DNA from: Caldifarciminota bacterium
GTDB taxonomy: Bacteria; Hydrothermota; Tepidihabitantia; Tepidihabitantales; Tepidihabitantaceae
DNA: 6,739 nt
Direction of reading: 5' to 3'
NCBI GenBank assembly: GCA_016935775.1
Contig: JAFGQF010000050.1
Span: forward strand, 1-6,739
Shown piece by piece: positions 6,690-6,739 of the stretch (positions are counted from its first letter, which is position 1; each line of letters begins with the position of its first letter). Under the pieces are notes generated by a model, which searched no databases, was not told where the DNA came from, and saw only the letters and a program-made list of their open reading frames with translations. The position numbers were made by a program, and so were the translations under genes.

Positions 6690-6739
6690 TCAGCGCACCA
6701 GCACCGTGCCGACCGCGGGCGCGAACCGGACAAGCAGGA
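6690..6739 (-). CDS. C-terminal end of an unidentified upstream gene
   Basis: One minus-strand frame at the right edge reads LLVRFAPAVGTVLVR and then TGA at 6692-6690, with one base separating the stop from the cinA ATG. Such spacing is typical of translationally coupled operon genes, and the two other frames read through into cinA or look non-coding. Fifteen residues are too few to name a family. From general context, pgsA or pgpA genes often precede cinA, but nothing here demonstrates that. Confidence 0.5.
   Translation of the reverse strand, partial: LLVRFAPAVGTVLVR

Noticed and set aside
6689..6733. Longer cinA start at TTG 6733
   Set aside because: The added residues are Arg/Cys/Ser-rich, overlap the upstream gene's end and extend beyond the normal CinA N-terminus.

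Overview
This GC-rich bacterial window (roughly two thirds G+C by eye) holds five confidently recognised genes on the minus strand, one truncated lipoprotein gene on the plus strand, and the last 16 codons of a further minus-strand gene. The host is a bacterium. The only lineage hints are high GC, SD-led or overlapping genes, and a lipoprotein of a type I associate with Gram-negative and candidate-phylum genomes. The sequence does not fix the phylum.

Layout on the minus strand, read from the right edge: the tail of an unidentified gene (6739-6690); cinA (6688-5447); thpR (5450-4896), whose ATG overlaps the cinA stop by 4 bases; a 91-base spacer with a possible weak promoter; a short NfeD-like membrane protein (4804-4364); a QmcA/stomatin-type SPFH protein (4364-3420), whose ATG overlaps the nfeD stop by 1 base; and a type IIA calcium-transporting P-type ATPase (to 672). 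From the left edge the lipoprotein gene runs on the plus strand to 612. It converges on the ATPase gene across a 59-base gap that is mostly a perfect 14-bp hairpin.

The genes fall into two blocks. cinA-thpR is a soluble nucleotide/RNA-metabolism pair: nicotinamide-nucleotide/ADP-ribose chemistry plus a 2H phosphoesterase. nfeD-SPFH-ATPase is a membrane block: an SPFH scaffold with its usual NfeD partner, followed directly by an ion pump. All minus-strand junctions are tight except the 91-base spacer, so this may be one long operon with an internal promoter or two adjacent operons.

I see no mobile element, CRISPR array, tRNA, rRNA or clear riboswitch. No gene looks foreign or broken. The points most worth checking are the ATPase start, where family-like sequence extends upstream of the only GTG/ATG/TTG start and stays in frame back to the SPFH stop codon, and the close linkage of a calcium pump to an nfeD-SPFH pair. 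I did not find convincing evidence of a previously undescribed system.
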